Shown here: positions 1 to 11,318 of the stretch, piece after piece
How the letters are laid out: each line of letters opens with the position of its first letter
Numbering within the stretch: the first letter of the stretch is position 1
Assembly (NCBI GenBank): GCA_013054445.1
Contig: JAAMPI010000054.1
Location: forward strand, 1-64,000
Reading direction: 5' to 3'
Length of the DNA stretch: 64,000 nt
From: Cudoniella acicularis
Lineage: Eukaryota > Ascomycota > Leotiomycetes > Helotiales > Helotiaceae
The notes under the pieces: model-generated
What the model was told of the DNA's origin: nothing
The model's database searches: none
Seen by the model: the letters and a program-made list of their open reading frames with translations, nothing else
Program-made: the position numbers and the translations under genes

Positions 1-1119
1 CCAGCTGTACGTGCCAAGGTCAACCTTATATCCTCAACGTCCTGTGTGCTGAGTCTCAGGGCACCGCGGGTCTTGCTTTGCCCCTTTCATGTTCTGTAGT
101 GTTCTTTGCATGGCGTGCTCCCCTAGCTGTCCAACCCTCAACGTGCTGCTGGGAGCCGTCGCGAGCAGAGGCGGTTGGCCCTGAATAACGCCTCGTGGCT
201 CAGGGATTGCTCTTAAAACATGGCCTGACAATGACATCAGCTCCATATGCGAGAACGCCACCGAGTAATCTAGTGTTTTTCTTCACCATTCGTTTACAGA
301 GGCTTGTGGAGGCTTTTTGACTACGTTTTCCCTTTTCGTTGATGGGCTGAGGGAGAATAATCGTATTTCTCAGACATGTTTCACCTCCTTTTCCTGCGCC
401 CAAACTAACTTGCTCAGGTAGCCCCCACGACATCTCATCCTGCAGGAGCATAGTTTTTGTAGAGTTATGGAATGGTATCCCAAGAAAGAGATTTCCACGA
501 CTCGGGGAAAGGTATTTATATGTACAAGGAAATTAAAGCGACGCAAGCAGCTCATACGAGCATCGAGGAGAAACTCGCTCAATGTACGTAGGTTTATTTG
601 CTTTCTGATCGCGAGAGTTCATAATCAACTTTGTGCGACATGATATGACTCAATTGCAACTTTCACGGTTGTATCATTCTTTCAGTCAAATGTAGTTTTC
701 AAGCCCAACGTAAAGATTCGTAAAAGATCTAATACCAGAATCAAAAATCAGGGGTTACGAGACAGATAGACAAAGTGTCACTATAGTATAGTGAGTGGAA
801 TTGCAAGAAAAACTAGGCAATAAATTGAAGTCATTGCTTGTTGGGCTTTCAAGTTGTCCCGGGCGAATGATTTAAAAAGCACAATTTACTGAGAGAAGCT
901 TAAGCACGATCAGCTTCTCAACGAGAATAATATTTTACGAAAGATACTGACTGTTTGGCTTACGCTTTGATTTCTAGCAGATTCAACCCTTACCGAGCTT
1001 GAAGCGCATGAGGAGCATGTATGGTTTTGAAGAAGCTCTAATTTTTGTTACTCTTTCTGACTTCATACTTCCGGTATGCATATCCCTTCTATAGTTCCGA
1101 TACCCTCTGTATGAACTCC

Positions 1120-1300
1120 TACTCGGCCGGGTTTTTGCTGAGGGCCGCACTCGATATCCAACCTACATAGGGTAGTGTTAAGAATACCTTACAGGAGCAA
1201 AATCACTCACCTTTATAAAGCGAAACATTAAGAAAGGACGCGAAAAGAGACTGATTACTACAATATCTATAGGCTGCTGTCCTACTGTGAGTACCTTAAC
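1120..1300. repeat. Decayed MITE end joined to a 127-bp repeat copy
   Basis: At 1120 the sequence TACTCGGCCGGGTTTTTGCT matches the MITE terminal repeat of 8015 and 34678 with a few changes, and the next bases resemble that element's first internal segment. No matching right end was found. From about 1183 to 1300 the sequence (ACAGGAGCAAAATCACTC, then CCTACTGTGAGTACCTTAAC) matches the repeat unit of the array at 47840-49600. Assignment is by eye. Confidence 0.4.
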
Positions 1301-2929
1301 TTAACTAGCCTTTAATAATTTCCACGACCGTTACGAAAAACTGGACCAAGGAGAAATACTTTTGCATTCCATTATTTCTAATGCTGTCTTGTAGTAGTAA
1401 AGTGCTCATTCTTTGAAGTGTCGCGGGTTTCTTAGGAGCACAACCCTGAAAACGGTGGAGGCATTAGTGCGCATAATGCTACTTGGAGCATACAGTTATC
1501 CACAATTAAATCTAACCACTGACCAAAATCTCATGATAGCTTTGAGAATCTCTCGCGTGAGAGTGCTAATGGGAGTACCTCCGTTACTTATTATATGCGT
1601 ACGCAGGACCTCCACTTCGGAAGTTATCGTTGCCTATGTGTTCCGGTATTTTAGCACGTAGACTACAACAAAAGTAACATTCAGTTGTTGAGCGTCATAC
1701 AAGGTAGAAAATGACCCTCAGTTGGTTCTGTCCAGGGCATTAGGATGTGACGAAAACCTAAATTACTAAGAACTAGTTAGTAGACCCACAATAGAAGGGC
1801 GACTCTCAACTGTGACGGTAAGCACCTTTGTTTTGCCTTGATAACAGGAACGTACTTTGTGTCTTTCCGCACAATCAGGTTAAGTAATTTTGCTATTGTG
1901 ATGTATCCCCAACACTTCCTTCACTTCCTCAACTACCTCCAATATAGGCAGGTTGAAACAAGGAGCACAGTTCTCAAGAGAGACTAGACGATTGTTGCGT
2001 AATGTAGAAAAGAACAGCGGGGCGCAGTTGATGGTTGGTGGATGTTAAAGGAGAGCAATACCGGGCAGCGCCTCGCCTACTTCACGTGGTTTCCTCCGGT
2101 GTGTGTCCCGGGATTAAAAACTTCGAGATAGAGAGTTCAGAAAAGCAAGCGAGCCTAGCCAGGAACCGGATTTGATCCCGGTCAGCGCTTGCTGCTGTTG
2201 TGGGAAGGAACGACTCAAGTGGGTTGAAGCCTTCGCTTCCAGAATTCGCGGAGGGAGTAAGCATCGTACATTAATCGAGTGAGAATCCGTCAGGAAGGTA
2301 CTGAATCAAGAAGGGAAAGCACACGCAAGATTCTCTCAAGGGTCTTTCTTGAATCTCACCCATCGCCGTTCTACCAGAGTTATCCTTTCACAATTACCTA
2401 CGAAACTTTTATAAACGTTCAAGGACGGTCACATTTCAACTCTAGATTTAATGAGAGTGAGTGAGATAAGACAGTTTTTGAGCTGCTACAAACAGCCACT
2501 TTTTTTCTGTTGAGAAATAATTATCTTCCATCGACTAGCCAGAACAAGGAGAAGAAGCACGCTTTGAACGAAGAAAAGAGAAAGAGAAATTGGCTGCAGT
2601 TGCTCTTCCATTCCGAGTAAATTTCTTCCTGGGTACTTCTCCTCGCGTGAATAAATAGCGTCAAATGTTATTTAGAATCGTGGAAAATTCGAATCCGACG
2701 GCCGAATCTCACGGGCCCGATCACTACTTGAATGCCCGACACCGTATACTTGGCTGAAGAAGTGGACTCTCCAACCACAAGGTAGCTACAGAATAGAAGT
2801 GCGAACAGGACGCGGGTAAGAGTATTGAAGGCCGTTTTGATGACACTTCACTGTAATGCTTTGGTTGCTACAGCGAGAACCTTCCTATTATGGACAGTAA
2901 ATTTATAATATCTCTCCTTTTGTGAGAAA

Positions 2930-3170
2930 TTGAGAATCTTTGCTCATTTGAGTGCCGCTCTTCACGTTAGATTCTATCCTCGTATGAATCCAGTGAACGT
3001 CTCTGTTACTGTGAGTTCCTCTCCTCGTATGAGTTTTCTTTCCTCGCATAAATCAGTAAATATCTCTCTTACTGCGAGTACTTCTCCTCATGTGCATGTG
3101 AGTATGTATCTTTCTGTGAGTGCTTCTCCCTATTTGATATTATGAGTACTTGACCTCGTGTGAATGCCTC
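2930..3170 (+). repeat. Degenerate ~15-bp minisatellite
   Basis: Repeated blocks of the type TGTGAGTNCTTCTCC occur in loose tandem, for example near 3009, 3069 and 3115. The same motif type recurs at 16390-16620 and 51110-51540. An open frame crosses the block, but its Ser-rich product simply mirrors the repeat. Confidence 0.5.
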
Positions 3171-3590
3171 TCGACAAAGCTATGGAAAATATAGACATCA
3201 AAATCCAATTATCCCGGAACACATGGTCTATTAAGCTTGGTGTTGGATTGTAAGGATTATATGCACCCAGAGTTTGGGATTGCGCATCGTGGGGATTATG
3301 GGGCCACCCTCCACATGTTCTAGAAACATTGTATATATGGCATATCTTTACTCAGGATACGACTCAAGACATTAACTATGTGAACGATCGCGTTTTATTT
3401 GAGATAATCTTAGTATGAAACTCGGTGAAAATTATTGGCTCACTTGAATCCTGCCAAGAAGAGTCTTAACATATTAGGAAAAGAGTGAGACGCTTGAAAT
3501 GTTTTTGCTAGACATCGTGAACGGTCATTCTTACGGGTTCTCGGCAGCCGTTCCATGGTCACCGAAATTCCGACACTCTCGGGGATGTTT

Positions 3591-4018
3591 CTAATCAACT
3601 ATGCTCAGCAAAGAAGTGATGCAAACAGCAGGAAAACCAGTGGTTATCTTTCGAGAAACCACGTGGAAGGTTTTGATCCCTTCCGGAAACCGAACCATAA
3701 CACCTCCTTCGTCCACCCTTTGACCGGGGCTAGCTAACATAGTGAATCCCATCCTACGATACAACGACTTCACAGCAGCACTTACTGTGGAAACCGTATG
3801 GCAACTCTTTTGCGCTGAACTTCAACTGCAATTCCGGCATCACTTAAAGCCCGCGTCAGGTGCTCGCCAGAAATTAGACAAACTACCTCTGCATCGATGA
3901 AAACGCATACATCTCTCGCTGCAAAGCCATTCCTTATTTCTCTTTTTGCGAGAGAGCCAAAATCGGGAGAAAGTAGGGAATTCTTTGCGCAATTGTGAAG
4001 GAAGAAGTGCGGCTTCAC
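3591..4018 (-). pseudogene. Relic of a small spliced gene
   Basis: Two reverse-strand frames join through a plausible intron (3730-3785, 56 bp, donor GTAAGT, acceptor CTAG) to give about 123 residues, ending at 3591. The joined protein contains two similar segments, VAIRFP and VMVRFPEG. There is no ATG in frame: the frame opens just after a TGA, so the 5' part is missing or broken. I do not recognise the family. The branch point is weak. The preserved splice phase suggests decay of a once-real gene, but a chance pair of frames cannot be excluded. Confidence 0.3.
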
Positions 4019-5212
4019 ACCTTCTGGTCACATCTGATAACTTTATCTCCTCGACCGTTATGCGCAGTAGAGCGAACTCGCACCAAGCACCAAAAAATCA
4101 AGAAACAGCCACTCAGTAAAAAATGCTAAAATTCGAGAATTAGCATGAGAGGATAGGTTAGATTAAGATAAATCTACTTTTTTTTCTTATAATACGCCAC
4201 AGTAGCAAAAATATTGAGAGTATCATAACCTATTCGCGATACTGCGTGTATAATAGTCGAGGAGATACTTTCGAAAAAATATCTAATCTGCGCAGATCCC
4301 TAACTTTGTCGGTAGAGAACGGGTGTTTAGATGCCCAGAGATGTGCTTCAATATTTCGCAGGAAGAGAAGGCAGGCACATTTCATTTGATGCTATGGGTC
4401 GATAAGAAGAACGATAAAAAGAGATCCAGCAACTTGCTGCCATACTGTATTCTGTGAATTGTGGGGATAAAGTGCTGGTAGTGGGGAGTGCTCAACAAAG
4501 GGCTATTCTCGGATAATGACTCAGCACTACCGGGACTGGCCGAGTCATCATTGGTGACATTTCCGCGTGGAGTCTCCTCTCTTCGGATTCTACTATGCAA
4601 CTGCCACCGACGACATCGCCCGAATACGATTTTTTACGTCAAATTATTTCAGAGGCACATCGATTACAGACGTCCCTTGTGTCGCTGAATTACAGTGAAC
4701 GAATTAGCCTGATCTGCCTGACGAGTACCTTTAACTTGGTCTTGGACCTTAAAAACATGCACAGAGCAGCAGCTGAGAAGCAGCACGCCATGTGGAAATG
4801 GAAACTCGGGCTCCTCGACCCGGCCCATGGCCCATCGCCCCATGGCGTTTGACACTGAGCCGTGGCGGCGGTAACCCTGTATTCTTAGTGCTCCTTGGCC
4901 CCCAACTCCATCCAATCCGATCGTCATATTCCATCGGGAAGAGGCAACCATCGCGGCTGTGGTCTGCTGTTGGTTTGATCGACGAGCTTTTGGTTTTATG
5001 AAGCGCGTCAGACCCATCACGTCAGCAGCAGAAATCTTGGTTCTGAACTCTTGAGGAACAGGGAGATGAGGCGGTGCCTGCAGGCTTCCGACTGATTCCT
5101 TCCGGAATCCTTATTCAGACCTCATCTCTCCTATTCATCCTATTCATTCCCTCCTCCACTCCCTTCTCGATCGGGCGCAGACCAGCGTCTACCTCCTAGT
5201 TTTGATTGCAAT
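4019..5212. other. Intergenic, upstream of surface-protein gene
   Basis: No supported gene. Overlapping short frames on both strands (around 4382-5020) have no domain or consistent composition. The last 150 bases are pyrimidine-rich, typical of a fungal promoter and leader before the ATG at 5213. Confidence 0.55.
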
Positions 5213-6230
5213 ATGGTTTCAAGAAGCTTGACAGCTTCGCTATTCGTCTTGTCAATATCCTCACCATTTCTCAATGCGCTCTCTACCAGCGTTCCAACAA
5301 CCTGTTATGTGTTGAATGGCACTCACACCTCAACGGCGGGATTTAGATGTAATAATGCGACGACGGGTCACAGTTCTTGCTGCGCTCCAGGCGCCATATG
5401 TTATTCAAACGGCGTGTGCCAGCAAAGTAATGGTAATGTTCAAGATTATCTGAGAGTAGGCTGTACCGATAAAACGTGGCAAGATTCTTCTTGCCTCGAT
5501 CAATGTACCACTTGTAAGTTAATCAAAACTCCTCGAAACTTGGTATATGACTGATCTGTTCTTTAGTTAGACCAGACTCGTCGGCGGGGATTCGATTTTG
5601 CGATGGCGCAATAACAGCAACGAATCAATAGCAAGTCCTGAAATATCCAAGATCGTGGAAATGATGCTAACTCTGTCAAGCTGCTGTGACAATGGCACTT
5701 CTGGCGTGGGCTCCTTCGCATGCTGTGGGACTCCATCCTCATTATTTGCTATAAACCCAATAGCTTCAGTTCTGGCGCAAATGCCGCTCAGCCAACTCAG
5801 CCTAACATCTACCATCTCTTCGACTAGCACGAGCTCAACAAGCCCCGCAGCGCAAACCACCAGCGCAACAGCAAGTCCAACACCATCATCAAGCGGAAGC
5901 AGTAACAACGCAACAGCGATCGGGGTCGGTGTGGGTGTTCCAGTAGGGGGTCTTAGTTTAGCAGGCATCGCATACCTGCTCTGGCGGCGGCGACGAAATA
6001 AACAGAGGCAGCAGCCCATCGGCTCAGTTGATTCAGGCGACTCAGCAGTTGGCATGTCTGCGACACCAGCAAACGGTTACAGAGATGAGGCGGGTCCCCA
6101 GGAGGTACCAGCGGGGGCAATTGACAGCAATGCGGGGAAGAAAGGATATTTCGGCGACCAACAGTACGAACCTGCGCCTCAAGAATTACCGAATACTGAG
6201 CGAGAAGAGGTGCATGAGATAGGTGGATGA
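5213..6230 (+). CDS. Cys-rich single-pass surface protein
   Basis: Predicted exons are 5213-5513, 5567-5630 and 5681-6230, giving 304 aa. The layout is a signal peptide (about residues 1-22), a Cys-rich ectodomain with CC pairs and a CTDKTW motif, a second Cys cluster (YCCDNGTS, ACCGT), a Ser/Thr-rich stalk, one membrane segment (GVGVGVPVGGLSLAGIAYLL) and a basic RRRRNK stop-transfer with a short cytoplasmic tail. This resembles fungal wall-sensor-like or cell-surface proteins of unknown function. Intron 1 is ordinary (GTAAGT, CTGAT, TTTAG). Intron 2 (5631-5680) appears to be a GC-AG intron: donor GCAAGT, branch GCTAAC, acceptor CAAG. Without its removal the frame stops at once. A sister gene with the same first Cys pattern lies at 36072-36710. 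Surface location is inferred from the layout. Confidence 0.85.
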
Positions 6231-6669
6231 TTGCTAGGCAGAGGTGTAATTTTATCGGCGTTAAGGGAGGAGGATGACTTCGCTTCCCCCATTTTTGCGG
6301 GAGTCTCGCGTATACCACCAAAGGAAGGTTAAGGATTTTACAGCAAAGGCAAAAAAATGAACGCCAGCAAAATGCGATCCCATTCTCAGCGTTTCGAATG
6401 TTTCGAGATATTGAAGTTAAAAATGTCAGTAATTCTAACAAGGTGATTGAAATCGCAGGAAGGCGGTTCGTGGATGCGGAAAACAGTGGCACACTACTGG
6501 AGATTTGCTAATCAAGGTACTGAGTTATTCACGGATGCAAAGATATTGAGAAAATCATTGTCCTACTAATCTTTTCATCTGTATTCTAGAGATAGGTTTT
6601 ATATCGCGAGATCCCGTTCAAAAAAGGCTCACAGTTTATGAGTATCTCTCGTGGGAGCGGCGAATTTGC
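6231..6669. other. Intergenic
   Basis: Downstream region of the surface-protein gene and possible promoter of the next relic. Nothing else recognised. Confidence 0.5.
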
Positions 6670-7702
6670 ATGGTCCTGTCGTTCTTGCTGTCGTTCTTGC
6701 ATTCTTGGTGATTTTCCAATACGTCCCTTTCAACTCCATGTCTTGTTAATCTTACTCTATTCCTCGGAAATCGTGCAAACATTTTTTTCGACTGCTTGTC
6801 TTTGAATTAAATATCGATCACAGGGTCTCCTGCACGAGAAGTGCCGTCTCTTTCCACTTACTAATGATTGACCCTTCAGCATGACCTATCGTAACAGTAG
6901 TTCCCTATCAAGCAGTTCCGTAGAGCAGTCTTCCACGAGTAGTCCCAACACGAGCAGCTCCACAACGAGTACTTCCACCAACCACTCTACCCCTCAAGCG
7001 GTTCCACGACAAGTAGCTCTATCAACCAATCCTCCACTCCCAGCATTTCCACCACAAACACACCCATTACCCAGTCTTCCCCAAGCAGCGCATTCTCCAC
7101 CAGCACAACAACAATAACAACGTCAAGCCTACCCTGCCCCACCGCCGCCATAAACTGCACCTCCTGCGACCCAGTCACCCACCAACGAACCATCGAGTAC
7201 CCATGGATAAACCCCTACATCGGAAACCTGATCCTTGACCCAGGCTACGTCCCTGCACCAGGAAGCCTCGGCTGTTCTGTTTACAACTTTCCAGACTACA
7301 ACGCTATGGTTATTAATGAGCGTGCTGTGACGAAGGAATACTGCAAGCTTCTCACTTACCGTTTATTGTATCAAAATTTCAATGTGAAGAGCACCTTGGA
7401 TGAAAAGGCTAATTATTTAATTATCCATGTGTCCATATAGTTCAAACCTCATATTTCGGAACCGACCAACTTGTAATAAACAACCTACAACCACCTTCTC
7501 CAAGCAAACCCTTTGTTTCTACAACGGACCGCTTGCCGCGACAGACTTCACCGTTAGCACTCCTGTTAGGAATGCGAGGTATCTTCGGTTTGTGGTTGAG
7601 ACGCAGGCTTTTACGTGAGTCTTAGGGAAGAATTGAAGCTAGAAAGTGTACCGGTGTGCTGACATTGTTGATAGGCGAACACTTACGAATGTGACGTGCT
7701 AA
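6670..7702 (+). pseudogene. Ser/Thr-rich secreted-type gene, frameshifted
   Basis: From 6880 a Ser/Thr-rich frame follows a good intron end (ACTAATG then CTTCAG at 6879). Near 6985 the Ser/Thr-rich composition jumps to another frame, which continues through a Cys-containing region (AINCTSCDP, GSLGCSVYNF). A likely intron (7368-7440) leads to a segment containing LCFYNGPLAATDF, and a second intron (7615-7674, GTGAGT...GATAG) leads to a stop at 7700-7702. A tiny exon with a hydrophobic start (MVLSFLLSFL) at 6670 fits by phase but would need a 172-bp intron. After 7441 two frames both look protein-like, so a second indel is possible. The family is not recognised. It is either a decaying gene or affected by indel errors in a repetitive Ser/Thr tract. 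Confidence 0.5.
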
Positions 7703-8877
7703 CTATTGTTTGGGTGTGTGTTATTTGGCGAATTTGTGATGGGATGATGATGTTTTGACGAGAGACGTGGGGCATTTATGAATTTATCATATTACGGCTA
7801 TGTTTTTGAGTAGGGAGATAGCTGCTGCTAGTAAGCAAGCATGATGGGATGGATGACATGTTAGGCATTACGAATTTTTGATAGATAATATGAACGCGAT
7901 TATGAGGTAGTTAGTTGCTTACGTTGATGGATTCTTTAAATCTACTGACATTTTCTGAGAAAATGGAGAAGATGGGTTTTAAGAATATGTATAAGTTGAT
8001 TTCAAAGTATAGTACTCGGTCCGGCATTTTCTGAGTGCCGGGCTCACCGGGTTCCTAGCTAGTCTCGTTGAACTTGATAAATTATAATATTCCAGAGTAG
8101 CCAAATAACTCTGCTTTATTATCTAGAAATTACAGGTTAGATACCGAATTGAAAAGGGGGGGTGGGGGTGGAGGTTACAGCCACTGAATAGTTCTAAATC
8201 ACTATGCTACCGTGGATATATTACCTCACTTTAGATAATATATTCGGACCTTTGTTTACCCCTGGCACTCAGAAAATACCGGGCCGAGTAGTCGAGGTAA
8301 AGTAGTTAAGAAACTTGAATTCGGGAACTTGCGGCTATGCTATTGCAGTAGAGTAACCGGATCGAAAAAGGTTGACTTGCTCTAGGGTAGTCTGTAGCTA
8401 TTTTTATTCTCGGAACACTTAGTGTTATGTTAGTTGAAAGCTTACTGAGTGGTGAGAGTTAGCATTGTGACACGGAGCCCTCATCTAAAACCGGAAACTG
8501 AGATTCATTGTCCAGACTGGACTGGGATATTGTTGGGAAGAGTGCAAAAGAGGGCGAAGCATTTAACGAGTAAGGTGGTGGGGAGTGGGGCGGGGGTTGA
8601 AATTGTGTATTCGGATGGAGGTTTTGAATACAATATAGTGAAGTCTTAATTACCATTAAAGAAACATTTGATTCGTGAATGACGATCTTTATGTCAACTC
8701 AATTCCAAATAGAAAATTGGGGTTGAATTCAGAGCCTCTGCTGCTCAGAACGACACAAGATATGTGTTCGAGATTCGAGATGAATTGACTTCGTGATTAT
8801 CGGATCTGCCACAATATCAATTCAGATCTTCTCAAACTCATATTCTCAAAACCACCATTAAACCCATAACCCCCCCC
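7703..8877. other. Intergenic containing a MITE
   Basis: AT-rich, with the MITE at 8015-8288 inside it. The small frames around 8449-8656 lack any support as genes. Confidence 0.5.
8015..8288 (-). mobile_element. MITE copy 1, 274 bp, TA target duplication
   Basis: The element is flanked by TA (8013-8014 and 8289-8290). The left end begins CTCGGTCCGGCATTTTCTGA and the right end is the imperfect inverted complement, ending CCGGGCCGAG. Internal sequence matches the copy at 34678-35086 in reverse orientation, for example AAATAACTCTGCTTTA against the complement of AAAGCTGAGTTATTTT. It has no coding capacity. TA duplication with terminal repeats fits a non-autonomous Tc1/mariner-type element; that family assignment is inferred. 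The strand is set by the copy at 34678. Confidence 0.85.
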
Positions 8878-9562
8878 TCAAACAACATTCTTCTCCAGCC
8901 ACTCCTCCCACTGCTCCCCACTAAAGCTCGAACTAATACCATTCTCCACCACACCATTAAACACCACCGTCGGTGTAACATGCACACCCACCAACCGATT
9001 CATCTTCACCAAAACCTTCAAATCATTCGTAACACCATTACCCGTATTTAGACTTCCATCCTCGGCAGGCTTATCGCTAATGTACAGTAAATCAAACATT
9101 TCTTTCTCGTTGATGCCGACTTTTGCTCCGAGTTTCGCGAGACGGGTATATGTTACGTTGCGAGGCTCGTTGACGACGTTGACGTCGTAGTAGGATTTTG
9201 CATCTTCGAAAAGCACCTAACTCCTCAATTAGCTATCTGGCATTCCACAAAAAGGAGAATTTGATTATTCAACTAACCTTGCTGAAATCCCAAAACTTCC
9301 CCGGCTGCAACTTCAAGACCGCAACGCCCGCCTCGTGCACTAGCGTCGAAGAAGGATGCCACGGCTGGATTTGCTGCCGGAACAAAATCTGCACTTTCTG
9401 CGGGTACTTCTGCCGAATCAGGGGTAGCACAGAGGTATAGATCGTGTTGAACATTTTGGCGGAGTAGGGGCACACATAGTCGAGGTAGAGCTCGAGGGTG
9501 TGTAGAGTGGGAGTGCTGGTTGCGGCGAACTTTTGGCCGGCGAATTTGGGGGCGAGTGCCAT
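8878..9562 (-). CDS. DsbA/thioredoxin-fold protein with a single Cys
   Basis: Exons 9278-9562 and 8878-9216 (intron 9217-9277, GTTAGT...GTTAG with GCTAATT) encode 207 aa. The N-terminal beta strand leading into LYLDYVCPYSAKMF is the active-site region of the DsbA-like/thioredoxin-4 fold. It is followed by a helical insertion and a C-terminal strand with VTPTVVFNG, whose cis-proline position (TP) fits the fold. The active site is CPYS: the second Cys of CxxC is replaced by Ser, and Cys31 is the only Cys in the protein. It has no signal peptide or membrane segment, so a cytosolic location is likely. Family knowledge suggests thiol oxidoreductase or glutathione-dependent chemistry, but the substrate is unknown. 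Confidence 0.85.
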
Positions 9563-10578
9563 TTTGAAGGGGGGAGGTTGGAATTGAGTTTGTAGTGAGA
9601 GGGGTGGGTTTTAAGGTTATGGAGGAGTATGAAACTTATGGGTGCTGGATTTAGGGTTGGAGCTTGAACGCGCGGGAAGTGTTTGGTTTATGGGTGGAGC
9701 TCGACTGGTGGGGTAAGTAAGGAATGGCGGGGTCGCATCCTTCGATGACGTTTTTGTGGTCGGTAATCAACTTGCATATCGTGCCTACGTAAGAGCAGAT
9801 GTATGCAATTACTCTTTCAAGCAACTGGTATTATTTTAAATGAAATTCGATTTGTAGGCCTAGGAATTTCTTACAAAGTGTGGTTGGCTGAGTCAAACTT
9901 CATCCCGAGCTTTAGAAAAGAGCCCTCAGAATACTAAATGCAAGTGGAACAGTAGAAAATCCACAACTTCAAAAGAGCCTAGGAGACAAAGTTATTCCGC
10001 CTGTTTGCCAACAGTTAGCTCGAGAAGAGATATCGGAATGTGGAAATCATGAATCCGAACCCCTCTGATCTACCTAGAAGTAACAATGGGATTTGTTTAG
10101 TACTGAACAAAATTTCCATCAACTAGAATCTTAGTTTTTATAAATACTCTCAAGATAATAGAATTTCATCAAAAATTGAGCAAGCAGCTATACCATCTAG
10201 TAGTTTTGTGGTAGGAATTTGAATTCGGTAAGAGAAAATAGGTCAACAGGTCAGACCAATGTAGAGAGAGACCCAAGCCTAAATTAAGCAAGAACAACAA
10301 AATTGTGAAGCTTTATTCACTCTGAAGAGAGTTTTAGAGGTTGTTTCATTATTATACCTGCACGCGCCACTCCTTCCTTCCTAGATGCGACTCTCCATAA
10401 ACACCGAGAAGGGGTAGAGGACCATCCCTCGCATATTATATTCCGTGTTATTATATATGTTTTCAATGTCCAACAGGGAACCGCGCCATGGCGTGCTACC
10501 GAATCACCTGACCAACCGCCCGTGGTGTGATATTATATCCAAATGTGTTGTACAAGGTCGGGCGAAGTTTCGAGGCTT
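9563..10578. other. Intergenic
   Basis: Promoter side of the DsbA-like gene and 3' side of the PX gene. AT-rich, with no recognised feature. Confidence 0.5.
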
Positions 10579-11318
10579 TTAGGAAAACAAAAATTCTTTC
10601 AGAATTGGTGCTCCAGAGAATTCTGGATTTAGCAAGATACAGCTATGAAATGTCAGAAATCATCTCATAACCACAATAAGGTAACACTCACTTCAGAAAA
10701 TACTGCAACCCGGCTCTTCTATTTTCCAAGAATTTCGGTCGGAATTTCGAAATTACGCTCTTCGGTGGCAATGCTGGCATGGCAGCTGCAGAGTAGGGAA
10801 ACGTCTGAAGAAGCTTGGATCGCAGATCGTCAAATTCCGAGTATCGTTTTCGAATGCGCATTGTGCTGCCCTTTGGACTGTTAGCAAGTTCAACCAGCAG
10901 AACAATGATCCTTTACCTGCAGAGTCTCCACATTTATATTCCACACCACAAAAGCACCAATGCCCGTCCGGTTCCCATTGACAATTACATGGCTCTCGAT
11001 GTATACACTCTTCGCCCAACACGCTTTGTTCTTTGCATCTTCGCCATGAGTGTTGTCCTGCAACGTAATGGCGCCACTCGGTATGGACTCTACTGATATG
11101 TTTGAAAAGGATCGGTGATGCGACTGAACCCAGTATGGTGGCGATGAAACGGGAGAGGAGACTGTAGAGTCGTTGCCATTGCTCTCTGTGCCGGGACTTG
11201 CGAGGTGATATGCAGAGGCGGACGAGACAGTTGAATCAATTTGAAATTTGCTCGCGCCAGCACAACCAGGCTCGCCGTTGGTGCTTATGGCGCTAGGTCC
11301 TTGTGTTTCGGCCTCCAT
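10579..11318 (-). CDS. YPT35: PX-domain protein, YPT35 type
   Basis: Exons 10917-11318, 10692-10870 and 10579-10642 give 214 aa. The introns are 46 and 49 bp with proper GT..AG ends; intron 1 has a GCTAAC branch point. The N-terminal ~100 residues are Ser/Pro-rich and probably disordered. Residues about 105-214 form a PX domain: a core strand with GIGAFVVWNINVETL, the phosphoinositide-binding RKRYSEF (about 141-147), a proline loop PALPPKS, then FRPKFLENRRAGLQYFL and the terminal CILLNPEFSG. In yeast, Ypt35 sits on endosomes and vacuoles through PI3P and recruits the lipid-transfer protein Vps13; the same role is inferred here. The protein ends right after the PX domain, as expected for this family. 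Confidence 0.9.

Larger units (their letters stand above)
1..3590. other. Gene-poor repeat-rich stretch
   Basis: No reading frame here has protein-like composition, splice signals or a recognisable domain. It holds a decayed MITE end (about 1120-1190), one copy of the 127-bp repeat (about 1183-1300) and a short degenerate minisatellite (about 2930-3170), listed separately. I see no tRNA or other RNA gene. Confidence 0.6.

Noticed and set aside
2685..2700. TTCGAATCC resembling a tRNA T-loop
   Set aside because: No matching acceptor stem, D-arm or anticodon arm around it.
4664..5020. 118-aa reverse frame
   Set aside because: No domain, biased composition, and overlapped by other equally open frames in a GC-richer patch.
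5567..6055. 162-aa reverse frame over the surface-protein gene
   Set aside because: Mirrors the Ser/Thr codons of the sense gene, whose splicing and domains are convincing.
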